Assembly (NCBI GenBank): GCA_964645765.1
Contig: CAZYBE010000004.1
Span: 1 to 64,000, forward strand
DNA length: 64,000 bases
DNA from: CAZGMN01 sp964645765
Lineage (GTDB): Bacteria > Acidobacteriota > Aminicenantia > Aminicenantales > Aminicenantaceae
Direction of reading: 5' to 3'
Part shown: piece by piece, positions 49,706 through 58,167 of the stretch
Layout: each line of letters starts with the position of its first letter
Numbering within the stretch: the stretch's first letter is position 1
Notes under the pieces: model-generated
The model's input: the letters and a program-made list of their open reading frames with translations, nothing else
Told to the model about the DNA's origin: nothing
The model's database searches: none
Position numbers and translations under genes: made by a program

Positions 49706-51409
49706 ATGAAAAAGATAATCAGTCGAAGGAGTTTCCTGAAAAATTCATCAAAAATTTTTGCGGCTGCCGGGCTTGGCGGCTGCGGAATTCTGCTCAAAGG
49801 ATGCACCTCAAAAACGGATTTTGACCTTATCATCAAATCCGGGCGCATCTTTGACGGATTAGGAAAAGAGGCCTTCGAAGCTGACATTGGAATCAGCGGA
49901 AATTTAATAAAAGAAATAGGAAAAATTCAAAGCTCAAGGGGAAAATCTTTAATCGAGGCCAAAAACCTTGTTGTCTCGCCCGGCTTTATCGATGCCCATG
50001 AGCATACTGATGTCCAGCTTCTGGTTAATCCCAGAGCTGAAAGCTCAATTCGTCAGGGAATAACGACTCTGGTCAGCGGAAATTGCGGTGATTCGCCTTT
50101 TCCCATTGCCGAAGAAATATTTGAAGAGACAAAACAGAATTTAAAGGAGGTCGATCAGCTTGATCTAACCTGGAGGGATATAAACGGATTTTTCTCCAGG
50201 CTCGAGACACAAGGCATGGCCCTCAATTATTCAAGTCTGGTCGGGCAGGGCTCGATCAGGGGCGCGGCAATGGGGTTCAATGACCGTCCGCCAAAAAAGG
50301 AAGAGCTGGAAAAGATGAAGATGATGGTCGAGGAGAATATCAGGAACGGAGCGTTGGGTTTATCCACAGGGCTTGAGTACGCACCAGGCAGCTATGCTCA
50401 GGCTGAGGAGATAACCGAACTGTGCAAAGTTGTCGCTCGATTGGGCGGAGTCTACGCCACGCACATGCGGGATGAGGGAGACCGACTGCTCGAATCCCTG
50501 GATGAGACCATCGGAGTTGCCCGCCAGTCAGGAGTCAGCCTTCAGGTCTCCCATTTTAAAATTGCCTATCCCCGCAACTGGCACAAGATCGATGCTGCTT
50601 TAGCCAAGATTGAAGAGGCAAAGAAGGAGGGGATATCCATATTCTGCGACCGGTATCCTTACATCGCCGGGTCAACTGGCCTCAGCTTATATTTTCCTCT
50701 CTGGTCCAGACAGGGAACGACCGAGGAGTTCTTGGCCAGGCTGAAAGACCCTTCACTTCAAGGCAAGTTTCAGGCTCATCTCACTGAGCAAGAGCAAAAG
50801 CTTGGCTCCTGGGACAAAGTCGTCATTTCGTCCGTGGTTTCCGAGGAAAACAAGCGCTTTGAAGGCAAGAACATTCTCGATGGAGCAAAAGAGACTGGAA
50901 AGAGTCCCTATGAATTCATGAGAGATATCCTGATTGAGGAGAAAAACCGGGTGGGCATGGTCACATTCATGATGAAAGAGGAGAACTTGAAGAGAATCCT
51001 TGCCCATCCCTTGGTTGGCGTGGGCACAGACGGGGCAGCTGTCGCTCCTTACGGACTTTTAGCGAGGGGCAAGCCTCACCCCAGGCATTACGGCACTTTT
51101 CCCAGGGTTCTGGGAAAGTACATCCGGGAGGAGAAGATCATTCCCATGCCCGAGATGCTGAAGAAGATGACCTCTCTGCCTGCTCAGAAGTTTGGCTTTG
51201 AGAAGAGAGGCGCCATTCTCAACGAATATTATGCCGACATTGTCATCTTTGACCCCGATAAGGTCATCGACAAAGCCACCTGGACAAATCCTCATCAGTA
51301 CCCGCTGGGCATAGAGTATGTCCTTGTCAACGGAGTCGTTGTTATCCAGAGAGGGGAGCACAGCGGAAGCTTGCCCGGAAAAATCTTAAGAAAAACAGTA
51401 AAAATTTGA
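49706..51409 (+). CDS. N-acyl-D-amino-acid deacylase (D-aminoacylase) family amidohydrolase, exported
   Basis: 567 residues. Tat-like leader SRRSFLKNSSKIFAAAG followed by a Cys (LLKGC) that might be lipidated, though the lipobox is weak. The amidohydrolase domain has GFIDAHEHTDVQLL (metal-binding His pair), TTLVSGNCGDSPF with the metal-site Cys typical of D-aminoacylases, LSTGLEYAPGSYA, YATHMRDEGDRLLE and the late GVGTDGAAVAPYG. It likely cleaves N-acyl D-amino acids or D-amino-acid peptides in the periplasm. A hairpin with T-run at 51434-51463 follows it. Confidence 0.9.
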   Translation: MKKIISRRSFLKNSSKIFAAAGLGGCGILLKGCTSKTDFDLIIKSGRIFDGLGKEAFEADIGISGNLIKEIGKIQSSRGKSLIEAKNLVVSPGFIDAHEHTDVQLLVNPRAESSIRQGITTLVSGNCGDSPFPIAEEIFEETKQNLKEVDQLDLTWRDINGFFSRLETQGMALNYSSLVGQGSIRGAAMGFNDRPPKKEELEKMKMMVEENIRNGALGLSTGLEYAPGSYAQAEEITELCKVVARLGGVYATHMRDEGDRLLESLDETIGVARQSGVSLQVSHFKIAYPRNWHKIDAALAKIEEAKKEGISIFCDRYPYIAGSTGLSLYFPLWSRQGTTEEFLARLKDPSLQGKFQAHLTEQEQKLGSWDKVVISSVVSEENKRFEGKNILDGAKETGKSPYEFMRDILIEEKNRVGMVTFMMKEENLKRILAHPLVGVGTDGAAVAPYGLLARGKPHPRHYGTFPRVLGKYIREEKIIPMPEMLKKMTSLPAQKFGFEKRGAILNEYYADIVIFDPDKVIDKATWTNPHQYPLGIEYVLVNGVVVIQRGEHSGSLPGKILRKTVKI

Positions 51410-51433
51410 AGAAAGAATATTTTTTTATTGAAG

Positions 51434-51463
51434 AAAAGCCACGTTATGGCTGAGGCTTTTTCA
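51434..51463 (+). terminator. Possible rho-independent terminator after the D-aminoacylase gene
   Basis: AAAAGCC and GGCTTTTT pair across a short loop containing ACGTTATGGCTGA, followed by a T-rich tract. Stem of about 7-8 bp; moderate support. Confidence 0.45.
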
Positions 51464-51479
51464 TATCACAGATTTAAAG

Positions 51480-52334
51480 GTGACTCCAAGTTTGATAGAT
51501 ATTAATTTGCCTGAAAAATATATCCAAGTCAGCGGAAATAGAATCCGCTTTGTTGAAAAAGGCAAAGGCTCTCCAATCATTCTCATCCATGGCCTGGGTG
51601 CGTCGCTCGAATGGTGGCAATTCAACATCGATAAGCTCTCAGAAGGATATCGCGTTATCGCCTTAGATTTTCTCGGTTTTGGACTTTCGTCCAAACCGTC
51701 GAATGATTTCAGCCTGAATTTAGCCTCTGAGTTTATGCGCTCATTCCTGGATGTATTGGAGCTGCGCCGCGCTTCACTCGTCGGCAATTCTCTGGGAGGT
51801 CTGATCGCTCTCTACACGGCTTCAAGGATGCCAGAAAGGGTTGATAAATTGGTCTTGGTCGATAATGCCGGCCTCGGCCAGAAGCTTTCCATACTCCTGC
51901 GCCTCGGCTCTGTTTATCCTGTCGGTGAACTGGCACTGTCCTTGAGAAACCGGCTAACAGTTAGAATGTTTTTATCCCGGCTTGTCTATGACAGCAAGAA
52001 ACTTCCTCCTCAGCTTATCGACTGTGTCTTGAGGATGTTCAGCCTTCCCCAAAGCGCCGAGGTCTGCCTTCAAGTTTTAAGAACTGGGGTGAACCTAAAG
52101 GGGGTAAAAAAAGAGATATGGCGTTCGCTTCATGAAGCTGCCTCCTCCTTGCCTCATCAGACACTGATTATCTGGGGAGCAGAGGACAGGATAACTCCTT
52201 TATCTCAGGCTCATATCGGAAAGGAACTGATAAGAAACTCCAGGCTTCATGTTATTGAGAGTTGCGGCCATATCCCCCAGGTGGAATGTCCTGAAGAGTT
52301 TAATCAGGCCCTGCTTGATTTCTTAAAATCATAA
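51480..52334 (+). CDS. Alpha/beta-fold hydrolase
   Basis: 284 residues. Oxyanion-hole region IILIHGLGASLEWWQF, nucleophile elbow VGNSLGGLIALY, acid in IIWGAEDRITPLSQA and His in ESCGHIPQVECPEEF form a complete Ser-Asp-His triad. A lid region with helical content lies between about 130 and 215. The substrate is unknown; resemblance is to meta-cleavage hydrolases and esterases in general. GTG at 51480 or the TTG four codons on may be the start. The M23 peptidase gene starts one base after its stop. Confidence 0.8.
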   Translation: MTPSLIDINLPEKYIQVSGNRIRFVEKGKGSPIILIHGLGASLEWWQFNIDKLSEGYRVIALDFLGFGLSSKPSNDFSLNLASEFMRSFLDVLELRRASLVGNSLGGLIALYTASRMPERVDKLVLVDNAGLGQKLSILLRLGSVYPVGELALSLRNRLTVRMFLSRLVYDSKKLPPQLIDCVLRMFSLPQSAEVCLQVLRTGVNLKGVKKEIWRSLHEAASSLPHQTLIIWGAEDRITPLSQAHIGKELIRNSRLHVIESCGHIPQVECPEEFNQALLDFLKS

Positions 52335-52335
52335 A

Positions 52336-53316
52336 ATGCTGAAAAAATTATTCCCGATTGATTCTCTTCCATCTTACCTGGTTTTTCCGAAGGTCCTATT
52401 CGGAATGGCCTTACTCCCAATCAGGTTCTTAACGCCGTTTCTTCTTTTATTATTTTTTGCCTTTTTCTCCTTTCCCTATCTTCGCAGCCTTGAGGTTGAG
52501 AAAATTGCGACTCCTTCCGGGTTTATTGTCGAATTGACCTACAAGGTCTTCCAGCCCGGAGAAATCATTGTTGTTTCCGTAAAAAACGATTCAGCAATAA
52601 AAAGTGCGCAGGTTTGGTTCTTGAAAGGAAAATATTTTTTGGGCAGGAATCAGTCAAACACCGGCCTTTTAGCTTTCATCGGGCTTAACCTCGACCTTGA
52701 GCCTGGCCTTTACACCATGAAGATTTTCATCGAAAAAGCCGGAGGCTCGGAGTCTGTCGAGAAGCAGATTCAAGTCATAGCCAAGGAATTTCCACTCAAA
52801 AGACTTTGGGTTCCAGAGGAATACATAAAGCCTCCCCCAGAGTTCAGGGATAGAATCAGAGTCGAAGCTGAAATCCTCAGCATTATCTACGGCACAGAAA
52901 CTGACCAATGGCTTGGAGAAGGTCAGTTCATCCTGCCTTCTTCAGGAGAGCTCTATCCTAACTTTGGCCAAAGAAGAATCTATAACAATGAGGTTCACTC
53001 TTTGCACAGCGGAGTGGACATCTCGGATACCTGGGGCGCTCCGGTGAGAGCATCAAATTCAGGGAGAGTGGCTCTGGCCGATAACCTCTACTTTGCCGGG
53101 AATACGGTTGTCATCGACCACGGCATCGGCCTCTTTACCATCTACTGCCATTTATCACGAATGAGGGTTAAGAGGGGAGAGCTGGTCAAGAAAGGTCAAA
53201 TCATCGGATATATTGGAGCAACCGGACGAGCGGTCGGGCCTCACCTTCACTGGGCAGTTAGCGTTTTTGGCAAAAGCATCGACCCTTTATCCCTCTTAAA
53301 TTTTAAGTTTGATTAG
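52336..53316 (+). CDS. M23 family metallopeptidase (LytM-like)
   Basis: 326 residues with an N-terminal hydrophobic segment (LIRFLTPFLLLLFFAFFSFPY region). The C-terminal LytM domain has the zinc ligands in NEVHSLHSGVDISDTWGAP and the catalytic HLHW of AVGPHLHWAVSVFG, with YCHLSRMRVKRGELVKKGQIIGYIGATG between. A beta-rich N-terminal domain (about 40-190) precedes it. It should cut peptidoglycan cross-bridges or regulate amidases in the periplasm. It directly follows the hydrolase gene. Confidence 0.88.
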   Translation: MLKKLFPIDSLPSYLVFPKVLFGMALLPIRFLTPFLLLLFFAFFSFPYLRSLEVEKIATPSGFIVELTYKVFQPGEIIVVSVKNDSAIKSAQVWFLKGKYFLGRNQSNTGLLAFIGLNLDLEPGLYTMKIFIEKAGGSESVEKQIQVIAKEFPLKRLWVPEEYIKPPPEFRDRIRVEAEILSIIYGTETDQWLGEGQFILPSSGELYPNFGQRRIYNNEVHSLHSGVDISDTWGAPVRASNSGRVALADNLYFAGNTVVIDHGIGLFTIYCHLSRMRVKRGELVKKGQIIGYIGATGRAVGPHLHWAVSVFGKSIDPLSLLNFKFD

Positions 53317-53324
53317 ACAGCTTT

Positions 53325-55367
53325 TTACTTCCCTTGCTTCAAGTATTTATCCAGCCAATCAAGCACAGTTCTCCACCAGAGCTCTGCGTTCTGCGGCTTC
53401 TGGACAAAATGGTCCTCATCGGGAAAATAGAGCATCCTTGACGGCACTCCCTTCCTCTGTAATGAGGTGAAAAGTTGAAACCCCTGGGTGACAGGAACTC
53501 TGAAGTCGTTCTGCCCATGGACAACCAGACAGGGAGTTTTAAAATTCTCAACATAGGAGCTCGGAGACCATTTCTCGTAACTTTCCTTGTTTGACCAAGG
53601 AGTTCCTCTTAAATCCCATTCAGGGAACCAGAGCTCATCTGTTGCCCCGTACATCGAACGCAGGTCAAAGACACCTGAATGGGAGATAAGGCATTTGAAC
53701 CGGTCGCTGTGGCCTTCAATCCAGTCGATCATGTAGCCTCCGTAGGAAGCCCCGGCAGCTGCCAAACGGCTTTTGTCGATGAAATTGTAGTGGGAGAGAA
53801 GATAGTCCAGGCCGAGCATGATATCCTCAAATGGCTTTCCGCCCCAATCGCCGCTTATGGAGTCTGTGAAGAGCTGGCCATAGCCGGTGCTTCCGTGGAA
53901 GTTGACCATGGCCACCACATAGCCAGGGGAGGCAAACATCTGGGCATTCCAGCGATAATGAAAATTGTCAGACCAGGCATTCTGCGGCCCGCCGTGAATG
54001 AGCATGACCAGGGGATATTTTTTAGAAGGCTCAAAAAAAGGAGGCTTGACCAGGAAGCCGTGCACCTTTTCCCTTCCTGCACCCTCAAACCAGAATTCCT
54101 CTGCGGGGTTCATCTCAAGCTTGGCGAGAAGCTCGCTGTTCACTGCGGTCAATGGTTCTATTTTTTTTGTTTTTAGGTCAAAAGAATAGATGTCAGCCGG
54201 GCAGTTGGCAGCCTGTTTGAGAAAGAATATCTTTCTTCCGTCAGGGGAAAGGCAGGGAGAGCTGATATAGTGGCCCTCCAGAATCTTTTCCATTTTTTTG
54301 TTGTTGAGTGAAATTTGGGAGAGGGAGATGCGCCCCTTTTCCTCATAGGTGATATAAATAGAGGAGCTATCCGTGGACCAGAGCATTTCATTGACCGAAA
54401 TGTCCGCATTTTCTGAGAGGTTTATCATCTCCTGGGTTTTTTGGTCATAGATAATGAGGCTGTATTTATCAGCTTCGAATCCAGGCCTGGACATTGCCTT
54501 GTAAGCGATAAACCGTCCGTCAGGAGAGTAGCAGGGTGAGTTGTCGTTGGCTCTGTTCTTTGTGAGCTGGGTCATCTTCCCTCCTTCTGGAGTAGTCAGG
54601 AAGAGGTCGTTGTTTGTTCCGAGAGAGAGTCGGAATTCAGGGTCGATATTCCGGACAAAACAGATATTTTTCCCGTCAGGCGAGAAGACATAGTCCTCTG
54701 AGCCTTCCAGTGCTATCGGCGGCGTGTCATAGTCTCCAGGAGTGACATCGACTGCCTTTCCTCCTTCAGAGGTAATAACAAAGAGATGGCTTCTCTTTCC
54801 CTCTGTCCATGAGTTCCAATGCCGGAAAAGAAGCCCGTCAAGAATCTGGGCCTTGACCAGGCTTTCCTCTTTCTTTTTATCTCTTTCTTTATTGCATTCT
54901 TCATCGGGGCAATTAGGATAGACAGAGGAGACAAAAGCCAGGTGTTTTCCTGTCGGAGACCAGACAACTCCGATTGCACCAGTAGAAATGGTCGTCAACT
55001 GATATGCCTCACCACCGCTGGGGTCGATCATCCAGACCTGAGGCGCTCCGCCTCTTGTGGAGATGAAGGCGATTTTCTTTCCGTCTGGAGACCAGCGTGG
55101 GTTGAAATCAGCTTTGGGGTTTGAAGTCAACCGCCAAGCCTGACCTCCTGCCGCGGGAATGACCCAGATATCGCTGTTGCTCGTGTTCCGGTTTTTATCC
55201 ATCTCGGTGATGACAAAGGCAATGAGCTCGCCGTTGGGTGAGATTTGAGGGTCGCTCACTCTTTTTATCCGGATGAAGTCATCGAAAGAGACGGGTTTGG
55301 CAGAAGAAGCCCAGACAGAAAAAGTCATAAATATGATTGCCAGAAATATTATGCATGTTTTTTTCAT
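53325..55367 (-). CDS. S9 family (prolyl oligopeptidase/acylaminoacyl peptidase-like) serine peptidase
   Basis: 680 residues, exported (signal KKTCIIFLAIIFMTFSVWASS). A beta-propeller of TolB-like repeats (ISPNGELIAFVIT, WSPDGKKIAFIST, FSPDGKNICFVRN, YSPDGRFIAYKA, LSPDGRKIFFLK) covers about 35-400; the hydrolase domain follows with oxyanion MLIHGGPQNAWSD, nucleophile AAGASYGGYMIDWI, Asp in VVHGQNDFRVP and His in PDEDHFVQK. It is probably a periplasmic peptidase for short peptides. GGAGGG precedes the ATG. Confidence 0.92.
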   Translation of the reverse strand: MKKTCIIFLAIIFMTFSVWASSAKPVSFDDFIRIKRVSDPQISPNGELIAFVITEMDKNRNTSNSDIWVIPAAGGQAWRLTSNPKADFNPRWSPDGKKIAFISTRGGAPQVWMIDPSGGEAYQLTTISTGAIGVVWSPTGKHLAFVSSVYPNCPDEECNKERDKKKEESLVKAQILDGLLFRHWNSWTEGKRSHLFVITSEGGKAVDVTPGDYDTPPIALEGSEDYVFSPDGKNICFVRNIDPEFRLSLGTNNDLFLTTPEGGKMTQLTKNRANDNSPCYSPDGRFIAYKAMSRPGFEADKYSLIIYDQKTQEMINLSENADISVNEMLWSTDSSSIYITYEEKGRISLSQISLNNKKMEKILEGHYISSPCLSPDGRKIFFLKQAANCPADIYSFDLKTKKIEPLTAVNSELLAKLEMNPAEEFWFEGAGREKVHGFLVKPPFFEPSKKYPLVMLIHGGPQNAWSDNFHYRWNAQMFASPGYVVAMVNFHGSTGYGQLFTDSISGDWGGKPFEDIMLGLDYLLSHYNFIDKSRLAAAGASYGGYMIDWIEGHSDRFKCLISHSGVFDLRSMYGATDELWFPEWDLRGTPWSNKESYEKWSPSSYVENFKTPCLVVHGQNDFRVPVTQGFQLFTSLQRKGVPSRMLYFPDEDHFVQKPQNAELWWRTVLDWLDKYLKQGK

Positions 55368-55434
55368 TCATCCCTCCTTCCTTAATTTAAATCAAGGAGG
55401 CATCCCATTGTCAAATTCACCTCATTCAAAAAAG

Positions 55435-55464
55435 TTGACATCCATCATTTCTGTTACTTAGTAT
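55435..55464 (+). promoter_or_regulatory. Candidate promoter of the phosphoglycerate mutase gene
   Basis: TTGACA (55435-55440), 18-nt spacer, TAGTAT (55459-55464). The leader is about 35 nt and contains AAAGAGG before the ATG at 55505. Confidence 0.6.
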
Positions 55465-55504
55465 AGGTTTGTTTGAGAAATCTTACGGATAAAAAGAGGC
55501 AGTC

Positions 55505-57094
55505 ATGAGTTCGCCGTTGGTGAAGGCTATAAAAAAAGCCTACAAGATGGGGCAGGAAGATGAAGCCTTGGAGCCGATTGTCGCTCTTGGCTCTTCAGGC
55601 CAGCCTTTGGGGAGGTTCAAGCAAGGAGATTATGTCATCTTCTATGATATCCGGGGAGAGAGGGAAAAGGAGTTGACCGAAAGCCTTGTCCAAGAGAATT
55701 TTAATCATTTTCCGGTGAAGAAGAATCTGAACTTGAATCTTGTGACCATGATTGAGTACAGCCCTTCCTTGAGAGTAAAAGTCGCCTTTCCTTCAAGCTG
55801 CAAAATCGAGAATACTCTGGCTGAGGTTCTCTCCAAGGCAGGGCTGCGACAGCTTAAAATCGCAGAATCCGAGAAGGCCGTCCATATCGGTTTCTTCATG
55901 AACGGAAGAAGCGAAGAAATCTTTCCTGGCGAGGAAAGGATAATCGTCCCTTCACCCCGTGGCCTCTCTTCCTATGCCCTTAAGCCAGAGATGAGCGCCG
56001 GTCAGGTTGCTGAAGAAATTTCCAAGAGTCTTAAAAATCCCTCTTACCCGCTCATCACAGCCAATTTGGCCAACGTCGATGTCGTAGGTCATAGCGAAGA
56101 TAAAGTCGCTGTTCTTCGAGCTGTGGAAGAAGTCGATCGCCAGCTTGGCCGAATAATCGAGGACTGTCGAAGCCAGCAAGTGTCACTTATCGTTGCCTCT
56201 GACCATGGGACTGTCGAAGAATGGCTCTATGAGGATGGCTCGATTAACACCGGTCACACTAGAAATCCAGTCCCTTTCATCTTGTCCGATTTTTCTTCTC
56301 AAAGGCCGAATTCCTGGCTGCTCAAACCTCACGGGGAGCTGGCCGATGTCACGCCTACGATTCTTGAGCTTCTCGGCCTCGAAAAGCCCCAGGAGATGAG
56401 CGGTGAGAGCCTGCTTTTGAATTTCGATAAAAGAAAAGAGCCAAGAAGAAGGATTCTCCTTCTCATTCTCGACGGCTGGGGGATAAGGGAAGAGAAACAT
56501 GGAAACTTAATAGCTGAAGCCAGAACGCCAAACTTTCGCAAGCTCTGGTCTTCCTTCCCCCACTCCCTGCTCAAGGCCTCGGGCCAAGCCGTGGGAATGC
56601 CCTCCCGCACTGTTGGGAATTCTGAAGCAGGCCATCTTCACCTCGGCGCAGGGCGGCGAGTCATCCTTGACCGCTCCAGGATTGATAAGGCGATTGAAGA
56701 CCGCAGTTTTTTCAGCAACGAAGCTTTTCTCTGGGCAATGAAAGGAGCGAAGAAGGAGCGCAAGGCGCTTCATCTTCTGGGAATTGTCTCCCATTACAGC
56801 TCTCACGGCACGATCAAACATCTTTTTGCCCTGCTCCGGCTGGCTAAAAAAGTCGGAGTGCAAGAAGTCTTCATTCATTGTTTGATCGGCCGAAGAGGGG
56901 AGAAGCCGGAGAGCGGCGCGGCTTACGTTATAAAAGTTGAGGAGACATGCAAATCTCTATCCCTGGGCCAGGTGGTTTCTATCATCGGAAGATTCTGGGC
57001 GCTGGACAGGGAAGAGAATTGGAACCGGGTGGAGAAGGCTTATAGAGCGTTAGTCTATGGAGAAGGAGTGGAAGTATCTCTCATTTCGTCATGA
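55505..57094 (+). CDS. gpmI: Circularly permuted cofactor-independent phosphoglycerate mutase (iPGM)
   Basis: 529 residues. The order of iPGM segments is rotated: it opens with the part normally found near residue 215 of GpmI (AIKKAYKMGQEDEALEPIV, YVIFYDIRGEREKEL), continues through the phosphatase C half (LKIAESEKAVHIGFFMNGR, NLANVDVVGHSE, IVASDHGTVEEW, VTPTILELLGLEKPQEMSG), then after a short linker (NFDKRKEPRR) reads the normal N terminus (LLLILDGWGIREEKHGN, VGNSEAGHLHLGAGRR) and ends at WNRVEKAYRALVYGEG. The metal ligands are all kept: D192, H196, H251, D233, H234, D323 and S373; K124 also remains. One substrate-site Asp (DGRDTPP) reads GRRGEKP, and SDGGVHSH reads SHYSSHGT. Glycolytic mutase activity is probable, not certain. 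Confidence 0.9.
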   Translation: MSSPLVKAIKKAYKMGQEDEALEPIVALGSSGQPLGRFKQGDYVIFYDIRGEREKELTESLVQENFNHFPVKKNLNLNLVTMIEYSPSLRVKVAFPSSCKIENTLAEVLSKAGLRQLKIAESEKAVHIGFFMNGRSEEIFPGEERIIVPSPRGLSSYALKPEMSAGQVAEEISKSLKNPSYPLITANLANVDVVGHSEDKVAVLRAVEEVDRQLGRIIEDCRSQQVSLIVASDHGTVEEWLYEDGSINTGHTRNPVPFILSDFSSQRPNSWLLKPHGELADVTPTILELLGLEKPQEMSGESLLLNFDKRKEPRRRILLLILDGWGIREEKHGNLIAEARTPNFRKLWSSFPHSLLKASGQAVGMPSRTVGNSEAGHLHLGAGRRVILDRSRIDKAIEDRSFFSNEAFLWAMKGAKKERKALHLLGIVSHYSSHGTIKHLFALLRLAKKVGVQEVFIHCLIGRRGEKPESGAAYVIKVEETCKSLSLGQVVSIIGRFWALDREENWNRVEKAYRALVYGEGVEVSLISS

Positions 57095-57106
57095 AAAACG
57101 AAGCTA

Positions 57107-57148
57107 TAGCTCAGGCTGTGTGTCTCGAAAACACGCAGCCTGATCTTT
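57107..57148 (+). terminator. Palindromic repeat copy R7 acting as a rho-independent terminator after gpmI
   Basis: CAGGCTGTGTGT-CTCGAAA-ACACGCAGCCTG makes a 12-bp stem with one G-U pair, followed by ATCTTTTTT. TCGAAAACACGC is the word shared with the modular repeat family. It lies 13 bp after the gpmI stop. Confidence 0.7.
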
Positions 57149-57255
57149 TTTAATATTTATTTTGTTTTAGAAATTATGGTATAAATGGTGGTTAAATTTA
57201 GATTGAGAACTTTAGAGGATAATATTCGTATATAGATGAGAGAGTTTGCAGAAAG

Positions 57256-58167
57256 ATGAGCGTTGAAGTCAAAGACATCTATTTCAGCTACGGAAAAATC
57301 AAAGCGCTTCAAGGAGTCGACATTGACCTGCCACAAGGAGCCGTCGGCCTTTTAGGGCCAAACGGCGCTGGCAAGAGCACTCTGATTCGCATCCTTCTCG
57401 GCTTTCTCACTCCTGACAGGGGTGAAGGACGGGTCCTCGGCTATGATATCAGGACCCAGCAGCCGATGATTCGCCGCTATGTGGGCTACATGCCTGAGGA
57501 TGATTGCTTCATTCCGGGAATGGACGCGGTTTCCTTCACTTCTTATCTTGGCGAGCTCTCAGGAATGCCCCGCCAGGAAGCCATGAAGCGGGCCCATGAA
57601 GTCCTCTTTTATGTCGGGCTCGAGGAGAGTCGCTACCGTCTGCTCGAAACCTATTCCGGTGGGATGAAACAAAGGCTCAAGCTGGCCCAGGCCATCGTCC
57701 ATGACCCCAAGCTCATTTTTCTCGATGAGCCGACAAGCGGATTGGACCCTCAGGGAAGGAAAGAGATTCTGGAGCTCATCAAGGATATTTCTTCCAAGAA
57801 GGACATCCAGGTTTTAATTTCTTCTCATATCCTCCCTGATATCGAGTACACCTGCAGTTATGTTGTCATTCTAAACAAAGGGAAGCTTGCAGCCCAGGGC
57901 GAAATCAGCAAGCTCAAGGAAATTGGATACAACCTTTTCGAGCTCAAGGTGAAGGGCGAGAAACAAGGTTTTCTGCAAAAGCTGAAGGATATGAATTGCA
58001 AGACTGAAGTGAGGGAAGACGGAATCCTCAAGGTCTATATGCCGTTCGATCGCTCCAAGCAAGAGATTTTCAGGATTGCGGCAGAAGAGAAAATCCAGGT
58101 CAGGCATTTTGTCAAGAGCCAGTCTTCCCTTGAAGACAAGTTTGCCAGCGTCGTCGGAGTGGATTGA
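57256..58167 (+). CDS. ABC transporter ATP-binding protein
   Basis: 303 residues. Walker A GLLGPNGAGKSTLIRILLG, signature YSGGMKQRLKLAQAI, Walker B KLIFLDEPTSGLDPQGR and switch His in LISSHILPD. A C-terminal extension of about 70 residues (FELKVKGEKQGFLQKLKDMN) resembles those of ABC-2 type exporters. It overlaps the permease gene by 4 nt, forming the first of two ATPase-permease pairs. Substrate unknown. A weak promoter (TTTAGA-17-TAATAT) lies about 60 bp upstream. Confidence 0.93.
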   Translation: MSVEVKDIYFSYGKIKALQGVDIDLPQGAVGLLGPNGAGKSTLIRILLGFLTPDRGEGRVLGYDIRTQQPMIRRYVGYMPEDDCFIPGMDAVSFTSYLGELSGMPRQEAMKRAHEVLFYVGLEESRYRLLETYSGGMKQRLKLAQAIVHDPKLIFLDEPTSGLDPQGRKEILELIKDISSKKDIQVLISSHILPDIEYTCSYVVILNKGKLAAQGEISKLKEIGYNLFELKVKGEKQGFLQKLKDMNCKTEVREDGILKVYMPFDRSKQEIFRIAAEEKIQVRHFVKSQSSLEDKFASVVGVD

